Source: Spirochaetales bacterium (GTDB lineage Bacteria > Spirochaetota > Spirochaetia > DSM-27196 > SLAA01). From it: a stretch of DNA of 9,061 nucleotides. The notes under the pieces were generated by a model. The model made no database searches, was not told where the DNA came from, and saw only the letters and a program-made list of their open reading frames with translations. Numbering within the stretch: position 1 is the stretch's first letter; each line of letters opens with the position of its first letter. This document shows, piece by piece, positions 5,483-9,061 of this stretch. A program made the position numbers and the translations under genes. The stretch spans positions 1-9,061 of the forward strand of contig SLBH01000256.1 of assembly GCA_007126415.1 (NCBI GenBank), in the 5' to 3' direction.

Positions 5483-6691
5483 TTACCTGCCGCGGCGCTC
5501 AATTACTACCGAGTCTAGGTTGGGCCGAAGCGAGACGACCGCTGAACGCTCGGAGCCGGCGGGCAGGTCGGCTTCGGCGCCGCGATTGTCTTCGTCGCGT
5601 GTTACCAGGAGTGTTCCCTCGGCGGCGAGCCGCACGGTTAGCTTGGGCGGTATCTCTTCGGCGTCGTGGTCGACGCGGAGGCTTACTCGCACGCGATCGT
5701 ACGAGAGCGGCTCGAGGTGCACGCGCGCCATTTCCCGGAGCTGCTTGTACGCGGCGACTTCGCCGAACGGCGCGATCCAGACATCGCGTGCTTGAAGCCG
5801 AGTGATTATGCGCTCGAGTTCGCTATCGGGAATCGGCTCCCAACCGAGCTCCATATCGGGGATACTGCCGTTGTCGAGGCCGTGTAGCGCGTATACCATC
5901 CAGCCACCGTTCGCGACGGCTTCAGCGGCGAGTTCATCCCATTCCTCTGCCGGGTCCGCCGGTCGCAGGCCCATCGCGGGCACATTGAGTGTTCCGGTCT
6001 CTTGTAGGTTTCGAAACTGATCCGGGACCGCGGCGCCGCCGCGCGCGGCGATATAGCCGGTCTCGGAGGCGTGTTTGCGAGCCTCAGGCGTGCTGCGCCA
6101 GTACGGCCACGACAGCGTGCGGACCGTGACGCCGGGCAGGCGGCGCTCAATTTGTGTGCGCGACGCGTCAAGCTCGAGCTCGAGGTTCACATCGTTGCGG
6201 CTTAAGTCTACATGGGTCGCGCCGTGGCTCCCGATCTCGTGACCGGCGTCGGCGAGCCGAGCGGCTTCGCGCCAGCTCATGAGCCTCCTCGGGCCCGCCT
6301 GATCGACCCAGACACCTCGGTCCATCTTGTGGCTGATGAGGAAGAACGTGGCGCGCACATCATGGCGCTCGAGGACTGGGGCCGCGACGAGGTACTGATC
6401 GCGCGTCCCGTCGTCGAAGGTGATACTCGCCGCCGCCTCGGCGAACTCCGGCCAGCGCGCGATCGCGGCCTCGAGCTCGCTATAGAGCGACCCGGGCCGC
6501 ATGGCATCCCGACGGTTGCGCTCGGAGTATGGCGCAGGGTCGGCCGGCTCGGCTGTCTCCGGCGCCTCCGGCACAGGGCGTACAATCGCGGCGCATGCGG
6601 TCACCACCAGTGCAACGGCCGCAAGCGCAATGATGAGCTTAGCCGAGTTCGGGCAACGATACCGAAGCGTTAGAGTTCGGAAAAATTGCAC
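5483..6691 (-). CDS. Polysaccharide deacetylase (NodB/CE4-like), predicted lipoprotein
   Basis: A 402-residue exported enzyme with a NodB-type metal-dependent deacetylase domain. Signal peptide residues 16-32 end in a VTA-Cys33 lipobox, followed by a Pro/Glu/Ala linker to about residue 58. Motif 1 is TFDDG (91-95, catalytic and metal Asp93/Asp94). Motif 2 is SHGATHVDL (155-163, metal His156 and His160). Motif 3 is LSWPYW (193-198), where many relatives have RxPYG. A later ALHG supplies His270. Residues after about 310 form an extra all-beta-like domain ending VVIERRGR. The likely role is removal of N- or O-acetyl groups from a cell-surface or environmental polysaccharide at the membrane; the substrate is not shown. 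The start is GTG; an in-frame TAG 10-12 bases upstream rules out a longer protein, and later starts would lose the signal. It lies 44 bp after the ferredoxin-fusion gene, possibly in one transcript. Confidence 0.9.
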   Translation of the reverse strand: MQFFRTLTLRYRCPNSAKLIIALAAVALVVTACAAIVRPVPEAPETAEPADPAPYSERNRRDAMRPGSLYSELEAAIARWPEFAEAAASITFDDGTRDQYLVAAPVLERHDVRATFFLISHKMDRGVWVDQAGPRRLMSWREAARLADAGHEIGSHGATHVDLSRNDVNLELELDASRTQIERRLPGVTVRTLSWPYWRSTPEARKHASETGYIAARGGAAVPDQFRNLQETGTLNVPAMGLRPADPAEEWDELAAEAVANGGWMVYALHGLDNGSIPDMELGWEPIPDSELERIITRLQARDVWIAPFGEVAAYKQLREMARVHLEPLSYDRVRVSLRVDHDAEEIPPKLTVRLAAEGTLLVTRDEDNRGAEADLPAGSERSAVVSLRPNLDSVVIERRGR

Positions 6692-6735
6692 GTAAACAGC
6701 CTACGCCGGGCCGCGCCTCCTGTCAACGTGCACCC

Positions 6736-7740
6736 TTACAGCACCCAGCTCTCGTGTCTAATCTCGCCTTGCAACGTCACGATCATCTGTTTGATCGGGA
6801 TCTTTCGCTCGGCCCGCTCGACTGCGGCTTGGGCGATCTGCAGGAGCCCGCCGCAGCAGGGAACCTCCATCATCACGACCGTGAGCGTGTTTATGTTCGC
6901 GTCGTCGATCATCGCGGTGATCTTCTCGACGTAGTTGGCGAGGCCTTGGTCGAGCTTCGGGCAGGCGATCGCGAGGGTTTTGCCGCGCAACAGCCGCTGG
7001 TGAAACATTCCCATCGCGAACGCGGTGCAGTCTGCGGCGAGCAGCACGTCGGCGCTCTGAAAGTACTCCGCCGCCGGATTAAGTAGATGCAACTGTACCG
7101 GCCACTGTCGTAGCTCGCTTGCTCCCGCCTGCGCGGTGCCGCCGTTGGAGCCTGCGTCGTCCGCGCCGGTCTGGGGCGTGCCGCCACCTGCAGCCGCGCC
7201 GCCGCCTGCGGCTGCGGCCGGTGGGCCGAACGAGCGTGCCATAGAGCCGGGGCACCCGCCTCCGGCGTGCTCGCGGGGCGCGTCGTTGCGGGGCGCGTGA
7301 GCGTGCTGCGCGTGAGCGCCACCGCCGGTTGTGGTTATGCGTGCGTCGTCGGTGCGCGCTGGTTCGGCAGCGGTTTCGGGGTCATCCATCTCAGGAACCT
7401 CCATGTCGTGGTGTTTGAGGTACTCGATCGCTTGGTTGAGGTAACGTGTCTGGCCGTGGCGGCGTAGATGGTTGAGGTGCGCCTTGACGACGTTCGGGCC
7501 GCCGGCGCAGATTTTCTCCATCACGTGGTGCTCATCGTAGGGCTTGGCCTCGCGTTGCTCTATCTTCATGGCGCCGGTGGGGCAGTGCCCGACGCAAACG
7601 CCGATACCTTCGCACATGAGGTCGGAGATGAGACGGGCTTTGCCGTCGATGATCTGGAGCGCTCCCTGGTGACAGTTCGGCACGCAGTTTCCGCAGCCCA
7701 CACATAACTCTTCGTCGATCTCTATTATGTCGCGTAACAT
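6736..7740 (-). CDS. Two-cluster 4Fe-4S ferredoxin-fusion protein
   Basis: A 334-residue cytoplasmic iron-sulfur protein. Cluster 1 uses Cys13, 16, 19 and 23 (CVGCGNCVPNC). Cluster 2 region has Cys43, 49 and 53 (CEGIGVCVGHCP); the spacing matches the 'CDGLGxCLGxCP' form I recall for this family, so the missing Cys is probably normal. Residues 117-210 are a low-complexity Ala/Gly/His linker containing GGGCPGS, a motif relatives keep. The C-terminal domain (about 211-334) begins WPVQLHLL and holds Cys238, Cys260 and CCGG (295-298), which may bind another metal centre. The family is widespread in anaerobes, sometimes near hybrid-cluster proteins, and probably moves electrons to an unknown partner. 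ATG 7740 is the first possible start: a TAA lies upstream in frame with no other start codon between. No Shine-Dalgarno is visible, and TACGAT seven bases upstream could allow a leaderless message. Confidence 0.88.
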   Translation of the reverse strand: MLRDIIEIDEELCVGCGNCVPNCHQGALQIIDGKARLISDLMCEGIGVCVGHCPTGAMKIEQREAKPYDEHHVMEKICAGGPNVVKAHLNHLRRHGQTRYLNQAIEYLKHHDMEVPEMDDPETAAEPARTDDARITTTGGGAHAQHAHAPRNDAPREHAGGGCPGSMARSFGPPAAAAGGGAAAGGGTPQTGADDAGSNGGTAQAGASELRQWPVQLHLLNPAAEYFQSADVLLAADCTAFAMGMFHQRLLRGKTLAIACPKLDQGLANYVEKITAMIDDANINTLTVVMMEVPCCGGLLQIAQAAVERAERKIPIKQMIVTLQGEIRHESWVL

Positions 7741-7759
7741 GGGGCTATCGTAACGCGAG

Positions 7760-7794
7760 GAAGGTAAGTAAAGCGGTAACCAATGTTACCGCTT
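7760..7794 (-). terminator. Perfect 10-bp hairpin with T-rich tail (terminator or operator)
   Basis: AAGCGGTAAC (7771-7780), loop CAAT, GTTACCGCTT (7785-7794) is a perfect dyad. On the minus strand it begins in the TGA ending the coding-like tail after the MFS gene and continues TTACTTACCTTCC, so it suits an intrinsic terminator. It also sits 30-54 bases upstream of the ferredoxin-fusion ATG, where an operator could be. Confidence 0.5.
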
Positions 7795-7952
7795 CACCAA
7801 CAAAGTGCGGGGCAGTTCGCGAGGGTGTGCTCGCACTCTTCCGCGAGCGTGGTGCCTTCAAACTCGTGGCTCAGAAAGGCTTCGCGGCCGGCTTCCTGTA
7901 GGCCGGGGTGCAGGTTGTGCGCAAAGCCGTACGCGCGCGGCAGCGGGACACC
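7794..7952 (-). other. Coding-like 52-codon stretch in frame after the MFS stop, no usual start codon
   Basis: Directly after the TAA of the transporter (7953-7955), the same frame stays open for 52 sense codons to TGA at 7794-7796. Most codons end in G or C, as in the neighbouring genes, and the peptide looks natural: it starts GVPLPRAYGFAHNL, has an acidic middle (AFLSHEFEG, TTLAEEC) and ends in a Cys-rich ANCPALCW. No ATG, GTG or TTG occurs in frame. Possibilities are a short gene starting at CTG 7943 (AAGGTG lies five bases before it), stop-codon readthrough giving the transporter a Cys-rich tail, a relic of a truncated gene, or an assembly or sequencing error making the TAA. I do not recognise the peptide. 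The hairpin at its TGA suggests the transcribed unit ends here. Confidence 0.45.
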
Positions 7953-9061
7953 TTACGCGCTCGGCAACCGCTTGCTGAGGCCGAACGCCGAGGCGGCGCC
8001 CACGACTCCGCCGACCAGATAAAAGAGAAATGCGGGACGATAGGCCGCGGTCTCTACTCCGAACCGTTCCGTGCCCAGATACAGGAGTACCCCGCCCACC
8101 GCCGGACCGATCATCGAGCCGATGAAACGCAGCATGCTGTAGAGTCCCGCCGCGGTAGCGGCCTGTTCCTGCTCCACGTTACCGAGCGCAAACAGGTGTA
8201 ACGCCGCGAGGCATAGCCCGGCCCCGAGCCCGTGCAGGGCAAGCGCAACGGTAAGAAGCGGCACCGCGGCGCGTCCTCCCGGAATCAGCACCAGAATTAG
8301 CATCGCGGCGCCCTCGAGCCCCAGGCCCGCGACAATCTGCGTTCGGCTGCGGTAGCGGTCGACGATTCGGCCCCCGAGGCGCATCGTCACCAAGAGCGCA
8401 CCGGCGTGCAGCGCGAGCATTGCACCCGCCTGTGGCGCGCTGAAGTTGTACAGATCGGTGACCATGAGCGGAATCACGAACCCTACGCCGGCCATCAGCA
8501 TCATGCGGATGCCGACGCAGATCCCCGCGAAGCTGAAGTCTCGGTTGCGAAAAAGCCGCGGGTCTACGAACGGGTCGCTGCGCCGCCGTTCGTGTCTGAG
8601 AAATCCCAGGAGGGAGAGCGCCGCTACCGCAAGAAGTCTGAAGTCGCGAAACGGCGCCACACCGGTTAAGGGGCGGCTGGAGGTATAGAACACGAACATC
8701 GAGATCGCGAGGCTCAGAAGCACTACCCCGAGCCAGTCGAACTCGCGCAGGACCGCGGCGGTGGGTTGGGGGCGCCGTTCGGCCTGCCGCGCACTGCGCG
8801 CGCTGCCCGCGTAGTTCGCACTGCCCGCGTGGTCCGCACTGCCCGTGGGCCGCGGCACGAGCCAGGCAACCAACACCATCGCGAGCGCGGCGGCGGCAGC
8901 CGGCGGCAGGAACAGCGAACGCCAGCCGTAGGCGTCGATGAGCGCGCCGGCGAACAGCGGGCCCACCATGCCGGAGACCGGGCCGATGGAGTTCCAGGTG
9001 CCGAGCGCGGTTCCGCGCTTCTCAATCGGTGCGAGCTCTATGATGATCGCCATCGAGAGTG
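7953..9061 (-). CDS. MFS drug-type transporter, DHA2-like (N-terminus outside window)
   Basis: Partial gene: the frame is open to the right edge. The Met at 9051-9053 has no ribosome-binding site and follows Leu-Ser in frame, so it is internal; about the first 100 residues and three membrane segments are missing. Counting from that Met, GPVSGMVGPLFAGALIDAYGWR (24-45, with its central GMVGPLFAG) is the antiporter motif C region of multidrug MFS proteins. DPFVDPRLFRNRDF (160-173) is a phrase typical of 14-segment DHA2 exporters, and GGRIVDRYRSR (227-237) is the second-half motif A loop. About ten hydrophobic segments are visible. The loop at 71-88 carries three hexapeptide repeats. The likely role is proton-driven efflux of a small lipophilic compound; the substrate is unknown. 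It ends at TAA eight residues after the last helix, a normal end for the family, although a coding-like stretch continues in frame. Confidence 0.9.
   Translation of the reverse strand, partial: LSMAIIIELAPIEKRGTALGTWNSIGPVSGMVGPLFAGALIDAYGWRSLFLPPAAAAALAMVLVAWLVPRPTGSADHAGSANYAGSARSARQAERRPQPTAAVLREFDWLGVVLLSLAISMFVFYTSSRPLTGVAPFRDFRLLAVAALSLLGFLRHERRRSDPFVDPRLFRNRDFSFAGICVGIRMMLMAGVGFVIPLMVTDLYNFSAPQAGAMLALHAGALLVTMRLGGRIVDRYRSRTQIVAGLGLEGAAMLILVLIPGGRAAVPLLTVALALHGLGAGLCLAALHLFALGNVEQEQAATAAGLYSMLRFIGSMIGPAVGGVLLYLGTERFGVETAAYRPAFLFYLVGGVVGAASAFGLSKRLPSA
8790..8843 (-). repeat. Three 18-bp tandem repeats inside the MFS gene (GSADHA-GSANYA-GSARSA)
   Basis: Three in-frame 18-bp units encode GSADHA, GSANYA and GSARSA in the cytoplasmic loop after motif C. 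At DNA level the first two units share the phrase CACTGCCCGCGT on the plus strand, and the third has diverged. The unit length is a multiple of three, so copy changes would keep the frame. Confidence 0.7.

Noticed and set aside
6212..6673. 153-codon open frame on the plus strand
   Set aside because: It lies opposite the deacetylase, whose motifs TFDDG and SHGATH prove the minus strand codes; the plus frame has no family features.
6736..7740. Second cluster of the ferredoxin-fusion protein as degenerate (one Cys short)
   Set aside because: The C-x5-C-x3-CP spacing is what I recall as normal for this family, so it is not evidence of decay.
7794..7796. TGA after the Cys-rich LCW as a selenocysteine codon
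   Set aside because: The dyad that starts here fits a terminator, the frame beyond has no coding character, and no SECIS-like loop can be argued.
7783..8201. Plus-strand open frames over the end of the MFS gene
   Set aside because: Composition (Arg, Ala, Pro, Ser rich) is that of an antisense shadow, and the minus frame carries clear transmembrane and DHA2 motifs.
9051..9053. ATG as a true start of the MFS gene
   Set aside because: The chain from here begins at the region before motif C and lacks the first membrane segments; the frame continues upstream to the window edge without a ribosome-binding site.
1..9061. CRISPR array, tRNA or rRNA genes, insertion sequences, toxin-antitoxin or phage-defence modules
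   Set aside because: No regularly spaced repeats, cloverleaf-like segments, transposase motifs or known defence-protein motifs were seen on either strand.

Overview
The window reads as accessory chromosomal DNA from a GC-rich, Gram-negative-type (diderm), probably anaerobic bacterium. It holds several exported proteins with Sec signal peptides, beta-barrel-like outer membrane proteins (one ending in a terminal Phe), two proteins with lipobox signal peptides, and a two-cluster ferredoxin-fusion protein of a kind common in strict anaerobes. A spirochaete (Spirochaetota) fits best from remembered family resemblance; I could not check this. There are no tRNA, rRNA, CRISPR or insertion-sequence signals. 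All genes but one lie on the minus strand.

Layout from left to right. (1) 1-1360, minus: a small exported protein and a partial outer-membrane-barrel-like protein, joined by an ATGA stop/start overlap, so probably translationally coupled. (2) 1476-2661, minus: a tandem pair of small paralogous outer membrane proteins with matching AAGGAG ribosome-binding sites, a candidate promoter with a dyad before them and two hairpins after them. (3) 2660-4323, minus: a subtilisin-like (S8) lipoprotein protease. Its propeptide-like module appears to sit at the C terminus instead of before the catalytic domain. (4) 4324-4526: an AT-richer divergent promoter region with inverted and direct repeats. (5) 4527-5315, plus: a secreted protein of unknown function, transcribed divergently from the protease. 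(6) 5316-5482: a convergent intergenic region packed with GC-rich hairpins. (7) 5483-7740, minus: a lipoprotein polysaccharide deacetylase and, 44 bp upstream of it, the ferredoxin-fusion protein. (8) 7771-9061, minus: the C-terminal part of an MFS (DHA2-like) transporter. After its TAA comes a 52-codon in-frame, strongly coding-like stretch with no usual start codon, which ends at a perfect 10-bp hairpin.

Most of the genes act at the envelope: barrels, a lipid-anchored protease, a lipid-anchored deacetylase, a secreted protein and a drug-type exporter. The ferredoxin-fusion protein is the only cytoplasmic redox protein. No single pathway joins them. The points most worth a second look are the domain order of the protease and the coding-like tail after the transporter stop.
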